DNA of 64,000 bases from Chitinophaga agrisoli (GCF_008386695.1 NZ_VUOC01000002.1:1480481-1544480), one strand, 5' to 3'; shown: positions 49,228-59,728, numbered from the stretch's first letter. Notes: generated by a model from the sequence alone, not told the origin. Translations and numbers: made by a program.

Positions 49228-52160
49228 AACATCTTAACAATGGGAATCAGAATTTCAACCAGGGTACCCTCTTTGTTGCCAAACCCAGACTTAAATTTAT
49301 CAATTATTTCTAACTTTCCAACACTTCCATTAAAAGATTTTATAATCTGCAGCCGTTCCCGGATCACACTCAGGGCCGTAGACTCGTGCTTTACGAGCCT
49401 GCCGGTTTTAATGCTATTGGAGTGTTCCCAGCCTATCCCGTCATCGTCTACGGAACAATACAGGAGGTCGTCCACCATCTCGAGTTTTATTTCCAGGTGG
49501 CCGGCGCTGCTTTTGGGAGCAAGGCCGTGTTTAATGGCATTCTCCACAATAGGCTGAATGATCATAGGCGGTATGTACACCGTATAATCCTTTAATTCTG
49601 GTTCAATATCAAAATGATAAGTAAAGCTATGGGCAAAGCGGATCTTTTCCAGCTCCAGGTAACGGGTCAGGAAGGCGATCTCTTCTTCCAGTGATATATA
49701 GGATTTACGTGAGTTGTTGAGCATCTGGCGCATGAGCGTGGCAAAATCTGCCAGGAAGTTCAGGGCCTGTTTCTCCTCTTTTTCGAGGATCAGATGCTGT
49801 ACGGAATTCAGGGAGTTAAAGATGAAGTGCGGGTTCATCTGGTTGGTAAGCGCTTTGGCCTCCAATTCCGCAATGCGGCGGTTATATTCCGTTTTCCGTT
49901 TTTCCGCCTGTTTAATACGGCGAACAATATAGCGCAGGATGGCGAGTATGCACAACATCCCCATCAGGATGAGGATGCCCCTGGCCCACCATTGCTGGTA
50001 CCACTGCGGCAGGATGCTGACCGAAAGAGATACCGGCTGGCTCCAGTCGCTTTTATATTTGCGCGCCCTTAACAACAGCTTATAGCTGCCGGGTTGCAGG
50101 TCCGGGAAGGGGATGATATTACTCATGGTGGTCGTCCACCCGCTGGCGGTATCGCTGGAGAAATTATACTGGTATTCTACCAGGTCCGGCAGATCAAAAG
50201 CAATCGCGCCAAACTCCACCTCAAAGGAGGTTTTCCGTTTGTACAGGTGTACAAAATTGTTAGCGGGCAGGTAGGTGGTATCCCCATAGCGGATAGCGCT
50301 GAGGTATACAGTAGGCGGCACCGTATCTACCGGTATATTATGATCATTAAAGTAACAAAGACCATTGGAGGTGGCGATATAGAGCATACCCTGCTGGTAA
50401 TATACGCCCCGGGTATCGTCGGACATGAGCCCGTCGTTAGAGGAGATATTACGGGTAATGGCCTGCGCGCCAACATCGATCACTGATACGCCTTTGTTGG
50501 TGGCTACATACAGGCGGCCAATGCCATCGTAGTATAATTGCTGGCAGATATCGCTGGCCAGGTTATCTGCGGTGCTGATATGTTTTACCACGTGGTTATT
50601 CCGCACCACATAGATGCCCTGATCGCTGGTGCCTACCCAAAGGAAGCCTTTGATCCATTTCAGGTCCTTGATGCTTTGTTTCAGGCGGTCATCTTCCAGG
50701 TAAGCGGGGTATACCTCGCGGGAACCGTCTGTACCATAATACAGGCCGCTGTTGGTGCCCAGGAAATAGGTGGTATCACTGTCTGTACAGGCAATGGAAG
50801 TGATAAGCGGCTCCTGCCAGTAGATACTGTAACCATCCAGCAGCGCGATCTGATCCTTGGCGGCTATCCTCACCTTGCCGGACGGGGAAATGTCCACATC
50901 CTTCAGGTTGTTCAGGGATTCCAGCAGGGATACCCGCTGCGTGGCGGTATTGAATGTATACAGGCCGTTGTCCGCCGCCAGGAGAATATCATCATTCCGG
51001 TAAGGCAGCATGCTGAGTACGCTGTTACGGCCGCTGGAAGTATCCAGGGTGTACTGGCGCATTTTCCGGTTGGCGTCCATAGTATTCAGCACACCGGCGT
51101 TCTGGCCTATCAGCAGCATGCCCGTCTTACGGTCGCGGTAAATGCTGAAGATGGAGTGGGAATACAGACCATTGGTATTATCCAGGTAGTTAAAGTAAAA
51201 GTTCTTATAGGGGATATTGTACACACCATCTCCAAAGGTGGTGATCCATATATTACCGTCCCGGTCCTTGAGCAGGGAGGTGATATAGTGATTATCCAGC
51301 AGTTTGATGATGCTGCGGGAGCCTTTAAAGAAATCCTTGATCAGGAAAAGGGCGCGCTGTGTGCCTATCCAAAGATTATCGTTCTCTAAGCAAACGTTGG
51401 TGATCTCGTCTGTAATACCCCAGTCGCGTCCGTTGAAGAAACAAATGGCGTCTTTGAGGGTGTAGCTGTATACGGTATTCTTTACAATGATAACGGGATT
51501 GCCGCGGATGCGGGCCACAAAGGTCTCATCATCCAGGGGGTAGGGCGACAGTGGAAAGATCTTCTGGTCGCCGTTATTGGCGTCTTTTAGTGTGCTTAAC
51601 TGAAAGTAGTTGTGCAGCGGTTTAAAGATCTCGTCATTGCGCAGAAAATAGAAGATATCTGCGCCATTAGGCCCCAGTTTGTCGTAGGTTGTTTTTTTAG
51701 TGTCGTACTGGATGATACGGTTGTCCGTATTGAGGAACCAGATATTGCGGCTTTTGTCCTCGAAGGCATATTGCATGTAATGCCCGTGGCTGTTAAACAG
51801 CAGGGAGGAATCATTCTCTGCTGAATGGATGGTATAGTCTCCATAATAAGAGGGCATACCGTTAAGGGTGAAAAACCAGATGCGCCCCCTGGAATCGGGG
51901 GCCAGTTTGATCACATCATTATCGGTAAGCCCATCTTTTTTGGAATAGTTCCGGAACCGTTTGCCATCGAATTTGCTCACACCTGTTGGCGTAGAGAACC
52001 AGATGAACCCGTCTTTATCCTGCACGGCCGTATACACGGTAGCGTTGGCCAGGCCATCCTTTACGTTGTAATTACGGATCATGAGCCCCTGCGCCAGGAG
52101 GTGATTGCCTGTGCACAGCAGTAATGTTAACGCCAAGAGTACGTAACGGGCCCGGAACAT
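49224..52160 (-). CDS. Two-component propeller sensor with LytS-type kinase domain
   Basis: A 978-residue membrane kinase from the ATG at 52160, following a signal peptide that ends at HLLAQ. Periplasmic part: many Reg_prop blades (GLTDNDVIKLAPDSRGRIWF, SLLKDRDGNIWITTFGDG) forming one or two propellers, then a Y_Y_Y domain (LQPGSYKLLLRARKYKSDW). One membrane helix (GILILMGMLCILAILRYIV) precedes a LytS/His_kinase domain: phospho-acceptor region TNQMNPHFIFNSLNSVQHL (around residue 775) and an ATPase end (DDGIGWEHS). It lacks a fused regulator; the output is the LytTR gene downstream. The ligand is unknown. Confidence 0.93.
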   Translation of the reverse strand: MFRARYVLLALTLLLCTGNHLLAQGLMIRNYNVKDGLANATVYTAVQDKDGFIWFSTPTGVSKFDGKRFRNYSKKDGLTDNDVIKLAPDSRGRIWFFTLNGMPSYYGDYTIHSAENDSSLLFNSHGHYMQYAFEDKSRNIWFLNTDNRIIQYDTKKTTYDKLGPNGADIFYFLRNDEIFKPLHNYFQLSTLKDANNGDQKIFPLSPYPLDDETFVARIRGNPVIIVKNTVYSYTLKDAICFFNGRDWGITDEITNVCLENDNLWIGTQRALFLIKDFFKGSRSIIKLLDNHYITSLLKDRDGNIWITTFGDGVYNIPYKNFYFNYLDNTNGLYSHSIFSIYRDRKTGMLLIGQNAGVLNTMDANRKMRQYTLDTSSGRNSVLSMLPYRNDDILLAADNGLYTFNTATQRVSLLESLNNLKDVDISPSGKVRIAAKDQIALLDGYSIYWQEPLITSIACTDSDTTYFLGTNSGLYYGTDGSREVYPAYLEDDRLKQSIKDLKWIKGFLWVGTSDQGIYVVRNNHVVKHISTADNLASDICQQLYYDGIGRLYVATNKGVSVIDVGAQAITRNISSNDGLMSDDTRGVYYQQGMLYIATSNGLCYFNDHNIPVDTVPPTVYLSAIRYGDTTYLPANNFVHLYKRKTSFEVEFGAIAFDLPDLVEYQYNFSSDTASGWTTTMSNIIPFPDLQPGSYKLLLRARKYKSDWSQPVSLSVSILPQWYQQWWARGILILMGMLCILAILRYIVRRIKQAEKRKTEYNRRIAELEAKALTNQMNPHFIFNSLNSVQHLILEKEEKQALNFLADFATLMRQMLNNSRKSYISLEEEIAFLTRYLELEKIRFAHSFTYHFDIEPELKDYTVYIPPMIIQPIVENAIKHGLAPKSSAGHLEIKLEMVDDLLYCSVDDDGIGWEHSNSIKTGRLVKHESTALSVIRERLQIIKSFNGSVGKLEIIDKFKSGFGNKEGTLVEILIPIVKML

Positions 52161-52173
52161 CGGATCAAAAAAT

Positions 52174-52192
52174 GAATTAAGAATTAATAATG
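52174..52192. repeat. 19-bp interspersed repeat, copy 1
   Basis: The 19-base sequence at 52174-52192 (starts GAATTAAGAATT, ends AATAATG) is identical to 59772-59790. It is AT-rich and lies upstream of a gene start here. Such short repeats occur in Bacteroidota spacers. Confidence 0.55.
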
Positions 52193-52265
52193 GGCAGGAA
52201 AAATGCTCCTGCATGTTGTTGTAACGCCGGCCCTGATGCCCTGTTGCTAGCTCAATTATCCCCCC

Positions 52266-53741
52266 TTAGTATGCACGGGCAAACAGCACTCTTTGTGTAG
52301 AGGGTTTGCCGGTAAGGATACATACGCCTGCTTCCTGCGGATTGTTCAGCGGGATACAGCGGATGGTAGCCTTTGTGCGTTCCTTGATCTGTTCTTCTGT
52401 TTCTGCGGTGCCATCCCAGTGGGCTGAAATGAAACCGCCTTTTTCATCGAGCAGTCTTTCAAACTCTTCGAAGGTATTGGCCGGAGTGATGTGCTCATCG
52501 CGATAGGCCTTGGCCTTGTTGTAAATGTTCTGTTGTATCTCTTCCAGCAGGTCTTTTATCCGGGCGGTTATACCGTCCAGGGAAAGGCTCATCTTTTCCT
52601 TGGTATCGCGGCGGGCTACTTCCGCCACGTTATTTTCGAGATCGCGGGCGCCTATGGCGATACGCACGGGCACGCCTTTGAGCTCGTATTCAGCGAATTT
52701 CCATCCCGGACGGGCGTTGTCGCTATCGTCGTATTTAACAGAGATACCGTTGCTTTTGAGCTCTTTCACGATGGCGGCTACGCGCTCATCTATCTTTGCT
52801 TTCTGTTCGTCATTTTTATAGATGGGTACGATCACCACCTGGAGGGGCGCGATGCGGGGCGGTAATACCAGGCCGCTATCGTCGCTGTGGGCCATTACCA
52901 GGGCGCCTATGAGGCGGGTAGAAACACCCCAGGAGGTAGCCCATACATAATCCAGCTTGTTTTCCTTGTTGGAGAACTGCACGTCAAACGCTTTGGCAAA
53001 GTTCTGGCCCAGGAAATGGGAGGTACCGGCCTGGAGGGCCTTACCATCCTGCATAAGGGCTTCGATACAGTAGGTGTCTACAGCGCCGGCAAACCTTTCA
53101 GAGGGGGATTTTACCCCTCTTACTACGGGCAGGGCCATAAAATTCTCTGCAAAATCGGCATACACCTCCAGCATACGGGTGGTTTCCTCCACCGCTTCCT
53201 GCGCGGTGGCGTGGGCAGTATGCCCTTCCTGCCAGAGGAACTCCGCCGTACGCAGGAACAGGCGGGTACGCATTTCCCAGCGCATTACGTTTGCCCACTG
53301 GTTAATGAGCAGCGGCAGATCGCGGTAAGACTGTATCCAATCTTTATAGGTGTTCCAGATGATCGTTTCGGAGGTAGGGCGGATGATCAGCTCTTCTTCC
53401 AGTTTTGCTTCCGGGTCTACTATCACGCCTTTACCGTTGGGATCGTTCTTGAGGCGGTAGTGGGTAACTACGGCGCACTCCTTGGCAAAGCCCTCTACGT
53501 GGCTGGCTTCCTTGCTTAAAAAGCTTTTGGGGATGAGTAAGGGGAAATAGGCATTCTGGTGGCCGGTATCCTTGAACATCTTGTCCAATACATCGCGCAT
53601 ACCTTCCCATAATGCAAAACCGTATGGTTTTATGACCATACAGCCTTTTACGGGGGAGTAATCTGCCAGGCCGCCTTTCAAAACCAGGTCGTTATACCAT
53701 TGTGCGTAATCTTCGGAACGGGACGTAATTTCTTTACTCAT
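52266..53741 (-). CDS. proS: Prolyl-tRNA synthetase (ProS type 3)
   Basis: A 491-residue class II aminoacyl-tRNA synthetase of the short eukaryote/archaea-like type without the editing insertion. Visible features: [18 protein letters not shown] (motif 2 region), [20 protein letters not shown], and the C-terminal extension ending in Tyr (VLFARAY). It charges tRNA-Pro. It is the only gene between the LytS kinase gene and the divergent lipoprotein gene. Confidence 0.96.
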   Translation of the reverse strand: MSKEITSRSEDYAQWYNDLVLKGGLADYSPVKGCMVIKPYGFALWEGMRDVLDKMFKDTGHQNAYFPLLIPKSFLSKEASHVEGFAKECAVVTHYRLKNDPNGKGVIVDPEAKLEEELIIRPTSETIIWNTYKDWIQSYRDLPLLINQWANVMRWEMRTRLFLRTAEFLWQEGHTAHATAQEAVEETTRMLEVYADFAENFMALPVVRGVKSPSERFAGAVDTYCIEALMQDGKALQAGTSHFLGQNFAKAFDVQFSNKENKLDYVWATSWGVSTRLIGALVMAHSDDSGLVLPPRIAPLQVVIVPIYKNDEQKAKIDERVAAIVKELKSNGISVKYDDSDNARPGWKFAEYELKGVPVRIAIGARDLENNVAEVARRDTKEKMSLSLDGITARIKDLLEEIQQNIYNKAKAYRDEHITPANTFEEFERLLDEKGGFISAHWDGTAETEEQIKERTKATIRCIPLNNPQEAGVCILTGKPSTQRVLFARAY

Positions 53742-54035
53742 AAAACTTTTGCTGCGCCTTTTCTGCCACTGTGGCTACAGTCAGGAGCCATGGGCCTTTG
53801 GCTTAATTTTTGCTAATATTAAAAGGAAAAATCTTACAAACCTACATGAAAATCAGTAAGGCGCAAACTGTTTGTTAAAATAATTGAGTAGAACTGATTA
53901 ACAGTGCTTAACAATGATTAACTAGGGAGATGTAACATTTCGTCTTAAATTAGCGTTAAAACATTAATATACTATTTCCAGTAAAATCGAGTAAATTTAC
54001 TATATATTTTCAGGTTGATTAAAACTCACACACAC

Positions 54036-55037
54036 ATGAAATCCATACTATATACCGCGGCGGGCGCCTTGCTGATCCTCAGCAGTTGCTCAACCGCTTA
54101 CAAATCCGCTCAAACCCCGGATGATGTGTATTACTCTCCGAAAACCGAGCGCACCGCCTCCTCCAACAATAACAACCGTCAGAACCAGAACCAGGGTCAG
54201 ACCAGTGTAGCGGCAGCTGACGATCAGGATGGCACTTATGTTACCTATGATGATGAAGATCAGGGTGATTATGCAAAAAGACTGGACCGTTTCCATAACT
54301 CTTCCTATAATGGCGGTTACTATGCCGACGGTACGCCTAGTGTAGTAAATAACTATTATGGCGGCGGTTATGGTGGCTATGGCGGTTTCGGATATAGCCC
54401 GTACAGCTATTGGGGCGGTGGTTTTGGCTCCCCCTATTTTGGCAGCTACTGGGGCCCTTCCCTTAGTATAGGTTTAGGCTTTGGCTACGGCTGGGGCGGC
54501 GGTTTTGGTTACAGCCCGTTCTATAGTCCTTTTTATAGCCCCTGGTACAGCCCCTATTACGGCGGCTACTATGGTGGCGGTTATTATGGCGGCGGTTGGG
54601 GCCACTACCCTTCTGCCTACTATTCAGCGCCTAACCGGGTGCTGCGTACCCGTGGCGGTTTTGCCGGTTCTACCTATTCTCCCGGCCGCCGTGTAATAGG
54701 CAGCACCAATACCGGTAGCGGCGATTACAGGCCCAGAAGGATCTTCACTACGCCTAACAATGGCAGCGGCGGCAGCAATGGCGGCACTTATCAGCCCCGT
54801 CGTATCTTCCGTTCTTCTCCCAGCGAAAGGCCGATGGTAAACCCAGGTAGCAACAATGGCGGCAGCGCTCCCAGAAGGATCTTCAGCAGCCCAAGCAATA
54901 ATTCTTCCACTCCTCAGCGTACATTCAGCGCTCCCCAGCGTACCTTCAGCGCACCTTCTTCCACCCCTTCCAGCGGCGGCAGCAGGTCTAGCGGTGGTGG
55001 TGGCGGTGGTGGCCGTACCTTCAGAGGCCGGAACTAA
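54036..55037 (+). CDS. Gly/Tyr/Ser-rich surface lipoprotein with PRRIF repeats
   Basis: A 333-residue protein from the ATG at 54036 with a lipoprotein signal (LLILSSCS). Residues ~100-200 are almost only Gly, Tyr, Ser, Phe and Pro (GGYGGYGGFGYSPYSY type). The C-terminal third has repeats: PRRIF(T/R/S)(T/S)P at least three times, then QRTFSAP twice, and a polyglycine run. It is probably an exposed, disordered surface protein. The preceding 53742-54035 spacer holds divergent promoters only. No function is known. Confidence 0.7.
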   Translation: MKSILYTAAGALLILSSCSTAYKSAQTPDDVYYSPKTERTASSNNNNRQNQNQGQTSVAAADDQDGTYVTYDDEDQGDYAKRLDRFHNSSYNGGYYADGTPSVVNNYYGGGYGGYGGFGYSPYSYWGGGFGSPYFGSYWGPSLSIGLGFGYGWGGGFGYSPFYSPFYSPWYSPYYGGYYGGGYYGGGWGHYPSAYYSAPNRVLRTRGGFAGSTYSPGRRVIGSTNTGSGDYRPRRIFTTPNNGSGGSNGGTYQPRRIFRSSPSERPMVNPGSNNGGSAPRRIFSSPSNNSSTPQRTFSAPQRTFSAPSSTPSSGGSRSSGGGGGGGRTFRGRN

Positions 55038-55134
55038 TACATAATTATACGGACCATCCATATAAAAAATTATACCCTGGCATCAAACACCAGGGTATTT
55101 TTATAAACCCATGCTATTCTAAAAACATTAAAGA

Positions 55135-56676
55135 ATGATCAAAAAAGTAACGTTGTCCATTGCACTAACTGGTTTATGTTATGTAGTGAACGCCCAAACG
55201 ATCAACGACGCTTTACGTTACAGTTCCACAATGCCCAGCGGATCTTCCCGTATCCAATCTACCGGCGGGGCCGCCGGCTCCCTGGGTGGAGATTATAGTT
55301 CCATGTTTGTGAACCCTGCAGGCGTAGCGTTTTTCAAAACCAGCGAAGCCGGTTTTTCCCTTGGATTCCAGAATGCCTCTAACAAAGGCACTTATCTTGG
55401 CACTACCGCCAGCGACAGTAAAGGCAACCTGTATATCAACAGCGCTGCGTTTATATTTGGCGGCGCCAAAAAGAACCCTAACAGCAAATGGGAGAACTTT
55501 TCCGTTGGCCTGGGCTTCAACCGTACCAATAATTATAATGAGCGGGTATACTACCGCGGGGTGAATAATAAATCCTCCTTTTCCAATACCTACACGCTGG
55601 AGCTGAAGGGACTGGATCCCAATGTATTGGGCGATGCTCAGTATGCGCACGGATCTGAACTGGCGGACGCCACGGGGCTGATTGGCCCTGTAGTGGATGG
55701 TAACAACCAGCCGACAGGGGAATGGGGAACCATAGCAACGGGTAGCCTCACCCAAGAAAATACCATTACCTCCAGCGGCAGCGCCAATGAGCTGAACCTC
55801 TCCTTTGGTGGGAACTATACTGATAAATTCTATATCGGCGGTAGCCTGAACGTACCTACCTACCACTATGAGCGCAGCCGCGCCTTCCGGGAAACCAATA
55901 CTTCTGATCCGGCTAACGAGCTGAATTACTGGGACGTAGTGGAAGACCTGAAGACAGACGGGGTAGGCTTCAATACCAAATTAGGTATCATTTACCGCCC
56001 ATTACCGCCTTTAAGGCTGGGTCTTACCTTCCAATCCCCTACCTGGGCCTCCTTTACGGACAGTTATGTGACCAGCATGCTGGTATCTTCCAAGGACCAG
56101 GGCGTTATTACCGCTAATTCTACGGAGACCAATGAGGGCTATGCGGACGAGTCCCGGTATAATGTAACTACCCCGCTGAAGGGTATTGCCAGCGCCTCTT
56201 ATATCTTCCGCCCGGCTGGCGGCGACGCTACCAAACCTTCCGGCTTTTTAACCGTAGACTATGAATACATGGACTACTCTGCCATGAAGATGCGGATGAA
56301 AAATGGCGTAGCTACCGATATACAGGACAGCAATGACCGCAACCAGGCCATTGATCAGACCTACCAGGCAGCTTCCAATATACGCGTAGGCGGCGAGCTG
56401 AAACTGAATGTGTTTGCGATCCGTGCCGGGTTTGCCTACTACGGTAATCCCTATAAGCTGAGCGATCTGGATGGTTCCCGTAAATATTATACCGGTGGCC
56501 TGGGTTACCGTAATAAGGGTATTTATGTAGATCTTGCCGTGGTATATGGTAATTATACCAGCCAGGACCAACCTTATACTTTACCGGTAAATAATGAAGG
56601 ACTCGTAACGCCGGCTCCCGCAGATATCAAGAGCAGTGTTACGAATGTGACAGCTACGGTAGGGTTTAAATTCTGA
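55135..56676 (+). CDS. FadL/OmpP1/TodX-type outer-membrane channel
   Basis: A 513-residue barrel protein with a signal peptide (to NAQ). The N-terminal hatch-like segment DALRYSSTMPSGSSRIQSTG, GGAAGSLGGDYSSMFVNPAG and a barrel with the FadL-like PLPPLRLGLTFQSPTW motif support an OmpP1/FadL/TodX-type transporter of hydrophobic compounds. It ends in a Phe (ATVGFKF). It follows the Gly-rich lipoprotein by 97 bases on the same strand. Confidence 0.88.
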   Translation: MIKKVTLSIALTGLCYVVNAQTINDALRYSSTMPSGSSRIQSTGGAAGSLGGDYSSMFVNPAGVAFFKTSEAGFSLGFQNASNKGTYLGTTASDSKGNLYINSAAFIFGGAKKNPNSKWENFSVGLGFNRTNNYNERVYYRGVNNKSSFSNTYTLELKGLDPNVLGDAQYAHGSELADATGLIGPVVDGNNQPTGEWGTIATGSLTQENTITSSGSANELNLSFGGNYTDKFYIGGSLNVPTYHYERSRAFRETNTSDPANELNYWDVVEDLKTDGVGFNTKLGIIYRPLPPLRLGLTFQSPTWASFTDSYVTSMLVSSKDQGVITANSTETNEGYADESRYNVTTPLKGIASASYIFRPAGGDATKPSGFLTVDYEYMDYSAMKMRMKNGVATDIQDSNDRNQAIDQTYQAASNIRVGGELKLNVFAIRAGFAYYGNPYKLSDLDGSRKYYTGGLGYRNKGIYVDLAVVYGNYTSQDQPYTLPVNNEGLVTPAPADIKSSVTNVTATVGFKF

Positions 56677-56737
56677 TGTGCAGATGAAATAAACGAAGAA
56701 ATCTTAATACTGAATGTGCTGGTATGCTTAATGCGTA

Positions 56738-57640
56738 TCAGCACATTTCTTTTTGGAGGTATTGCAGAATGGCCTCCTGATCACGGGCATCGAACCACTG
56801 AAAGTCTTTGTCTTTACGGAACCAGGTCAGCTGGCGTTTAGCGTATTGGCGGGTATGGGTCTTAATAAGGTCCTGGGCCTGGTCTAAACTGTTTTTTTCA
56901 TCCAGGTAGTCAAATACCTCCTGGTAGCCTACTGTTTGCAGGGCATTATGGCTGCGGTAGGGTAATACGCTTTTTACTTCCGCTACCAGGCCGGCTTCCA
57001 TCATACGGTCTACCCGGGTATGGATCTGCTGGTGCAGCAGCTCTTTGGGCAGGGTGATAGCGATCTTAATGATACGGAAATCGCGGGGCGTACGGTTGGC
57101 GCTCCGGAAAGCAGTAATGGAGCGGCCGGTGGCTTCCAGCACTTCCAGCGCCCGCATAAGGCGTTGCGGATTCTGGGTTTCTGCAATGGCATAAAAGTCC
57201 GGGTCTTGCTGTTGCAGCATTTGCTGCAGCCAGGGCAATCCCTCCTTTTCATATTGTTTGCTAATGGCCTCGCGGATGCCGGGCGGTATAAGTGGCATAT
57301 CATCTATGCCTTCCGTAAACGCTTTGATATACAGCCCGGTGCCGCCGCACATGACGGCGACCTCTCGCTGCGCAAAAATGTCCTGCGTATACTGCAGGGC
57401 CAGGCGCTCAAAAAGGCCTGCGTTTACTTCTTCTTTAATAGAGTGGGAATCAATAAAATAATGCGGTACTGTCTGTAGCTCTTCCGGCGAAGGTTTGGCG
57501 GTGCCTATGCTTAGCTCCCGGTAGCACTGCCGGCTATCCGCAGAGATAATAGCAGTATCAAACAACTGCGCCATCCGTATAGCCAGGGCCGTTTTGCCGG
57601 ATGCGGTAGGACCGGCGAGGACAATGACTGTTTTTTGCAT
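56738..57640 (-). CDS. miaA: MiaA, tRNA dimethylallyltransferase
   Basis: A 300-residue P-loop enzyme: GPTASGKTALAIRMA at 8-22, then ISADSRQCYRELSIGTAKP and the late DRMMEAGLVAEVKSVL and YAKRQLTWFRKD motifs. It adds the dimethylallyl group to A37 of tRNAs reading UNN codons, the substrate for MiaB whose end is at the window start. The start follows the stop of the pRiA4b ORF-3-like gene with no gap, so the two are cotranscribed. Confidence 0.97.
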   Translation of the reverse strand: MQKTVIVLAGPTASGKTALAIRMAQLFDTAIISADSRQCYRELSIGTAKPSPEELQTVPHYFIDSHSIKEEVNAGLFERLALQYTQDIFAQREVAVMCGGTGLYIKAFTEGIDDMPLIPPGIREAISKQYEKEGLPWLQQMLQQQDPDFYAIAETQNPQRLMRALEVLEATGRSITAFRSANRTPRDFRIIKIAITLPKELLHQQIHTRVDRMMEAGLVAEVKSVLPYRSHNALQTVGYQEVFDYLDEKNSLDQAQDLIKTHTRQYAKRQLTWFRKDKDFQWFDARDQEAILQYLQKEMC

Positions 57641-58219
57641 TTAAAAATCCTCTTCTGCGCCTGTTTCTTCTCCTTCTTCGCCCATGCCATCGCTTTCTCC
57701 ATCATCCTCCCCTTCTTCGCCAAAACCGTCAGCAGGCAGGCCCTCCTTATTGAGGTCGTATTTCTCTTCCATCTCCACCAGCTTATCGCCGATGAGGCCT
57801 TTAGTACCGTACTGGCTGGGGGCCAACCCTTCCTTGCGTACGCAGGTAGGATAGGCAACCTTGGCGTTCTCGTCTTTGGTGATACCGATCAGCTCTACCA
57901 GGAAGGTCCAGCTTTTGGCAAAATCATAGAGGTAGATGAATTTCTGGTTAGGATCCTTTACTGCTGCAGCAATAGGCGTTTCCACCATCAGCAGGGGCTC
58001 TGCCTTGCGGGGCGCGTTGTCTTTTTCAAGGATGATCTCGCGGCCACGCTGCCAGTTATCGTTGCTGCGGAAAAAAGTAGCTTTATGTTTACTGTCAAAC
58101 TCAAATGCCTGTAAGATGGTCTGATGAAACTGTAAAAAGGATTGATTGGGCTTTATCGCAATATCCCTGTATACGCTTTCATCTTCTTCCCAGTAAACTC
58201 TGAATTTCAAAACCGGCAT
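57641..58219 (-). CDS. pRiA4b ORF-3-like protein with acidic tail
   Basis: A 192-residue soluble protein of the plasmid pRiA4b ORF-3 (IS1096 Orf-3-like) family: RVYWEEDESVYRDIAI, SFLQFHQTILQAFEFDSKH, then the EKYDLNKEGLP segment. The last ~35 residues are almost all Glu, Asp and Gly. The family appears in mobile elements and in chromosomes and has no settled function. The gene ends at the base before the miaA start, so it heads that operon. A TATATTTG box (minus, 58222-58229) sits just before its ATG. Confidence 0.8.
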   Translation of the reverse strand: MPVLKFRVYWEEDESVYRDIAIKPNQSFLQFHQTILQAFEFDSKHKATFFRSNDNWQRGREIILEKDNAPRKAEPLLMVETPIAAAVKDPNQKFIYLYDFAKSWTFLVELIGITKDENAKVAYPTCVRKEGLAPSQYGTKGLIGDKLVEMEEKYDLNKEGLPADGFGEEGEDDGESDGMGEEGEETGAEEDF

Positions 58220-58291
58220 GACAAATATATGTTATAGGTTTTATTAATGCTTTGGCTAAAAATTGGTGCAACTTAATGCAATTTACCATTT

Positions 58292-59728
58292 TTATTTCAC
58301 TGGCTTCAGGTTCATTGCGCTTGCCGCATCCAGCATAAAGGCGTAAGCCGCATCATATGTGTTGGGGATGATCCCGTCCAGTATGGCTTCGCGGATGGCG
58401 TTCTTCAGATCGCCTACCTGTTTGCAGGGCGACAGCCCAAAGGTTTCCATGATCACTTCGCCGGTTACGGGCGGCTGCCAGTTGCGGATGCGGTCGTTTT
58501 CCTCCACTTCTTTCAGGCGCTCCCGCACCAGTTCAAAGTTTTCGAGGTAACGTTTCACCTTCGCCTTATTCTTGGAGGTGATATCTGCCTCGCAGAGCAT
58601 CATGAGGCCGTCTATATCATCGCCGGCATCAAAAAGCAGGCGCCGTATAGCCGAATCCGTAATATTCTCTTTGGTAAGGCTGATGGGGCGCAGGTGCAGC
58701 TCAACCAGCTTTTTTACCAGGCGCATGGGCTCGTGCTGGGGCAGCTTAAGCCGTGCAAAGATACGGGGCACCATCTTCCCTCCCACCGCATCGTGACCAT
58801 GGAAGGTCCAGCCATGGGCGGGCTCAAAACGTTTGGTAGCCGGTTTGCCTATGTCATGCAGCAGGGCGGCCCAGCGTAACCACAGATCCCTGGTATTCCG
58901 GGATATATTGTCCACTACCTGCAGGGTATGGTAAAAATTGTCTTTATGGCCCTTGCCTTCCAGCATTTCCACCCCCACCAGGTCTATCATCTGCGGGAAG
59001 ATGATCTTCAACAGCCCTCCGCGGTACAAAAGGTCCAACCCTACAGAGGGTTTAGTGGAGAGCATGATCTTATTGAACTCATCGGTGATGCGTTCCTGTG
59101 ATACTATTTTTATCCGGTGAGCATTGTTCTGTATGGCTTCAAAGGCTTCCGGAACAATGGTAAACTGCAGCTGGGAAGCAAAACGGATAGCCCGCATCAT
59201 ACGCAGGGGATCGTCGCTAAAGGTTTGCGAAGGCTCCAGGGGCGTACGGATGAGCTGTTTTTCCATGTCGGCCAGCCCGTTAAACGGGTCCAGCAGGCTG
59301 CCATAGTCTGCCTCGTTGAGGCTGATGGCCATGGCGTTGATGGTAAAATCGCGGCGGAGCTGATCATCTTCCAGGGTGCCTGCCGTTACTTCCGGGTTGC
59401 GGGAATGATCACGGTAGCTTTCTTTACGGGCGCCTACAAATTCCACTTCCAGGTCGTTCCATTTGATCTGCGCGGTGCCGTAAGTTTTGAAAAAGGCCAC
59501 GGGCACATTTTCGCCGGTCATGGCCGCCACTTTATGCGCCAGGGCTATACCATCGCCCACGCATACGATATCCATGTCTTTTGTTCTGCGGTTAAGCAAT
59601 TTATCGCGCACAAAGCCGCCGATCAGGTAGCAGGGCACACCCAGTTCCAGGGCAGCCATGGCTATCTGTTCCAACACTTTCCGCTCCTGCAGCGTACAGG
59701 GGATGTCTATAGGCTTTCTGCTGATCAT
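58292..59728 (-). CDS. CCA tRNA nucleotidyltransferase with HD domain
   Basis: A 478-residue class II nucleotidyltransferase. Head domain: YLIGGFVRDKLLNRRTKDMDIVCVGDG (GG plus DxD, metal site, given in two parts: LIGGFVRDKL, KDMDIVCV), then RRDFTINAM and the RFASQLQF motif; the HD domain contains LLHDIGKP and LKLPQHEPMRLVKKL. It adds or repairs the 3'-CCA of tRNA; the HD domain adds phosphohydrolase activity in many members. It is monocistronic; the sua5 gene lies 112 bases upstream. Confidence 0.93.
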   Translation of the reverse strand: MISRKPIDIPCTLQERKVLEQIAMAALELGVPCYLIGGFVRDKLLNRRTKDMDIVCVGDGIALAHKVAAMTGENVPVAFFKTYGTAQIKWNDLEVEFVGARKESYRDHSRNPEVTAGTLEDDQLRRDFTINAMAISLNEADYGSLLDPFNGLADMEKQLIRTPLEPSQTFSDDPLRMMRAIRFASQLQFTIVPEAFEAIQNNAHRIKIVSQERITDEFNKIMLSTKPSVGLDLLYRGGLLKIIFPQMIDLVGVEMLEGKGHKDNFYHTLQVVDNISRNTRDLWLRWAALLHDIGKPATKRFEPAHGWTFHGHDAVGGKMVPRIFARLKLPQHEPMRLVKKLVELHLRPISLTKENITDSAIRRLLFDAGDDIDGLMMLCEADITSKNKAKVKRYLENFELVRERLKEVEENDRIRNWQPPVTGEVIMETFGLSPCKQVGDLKNAIREAILDGIIPNTYDAAYAFMLDAASAMNLKPVK

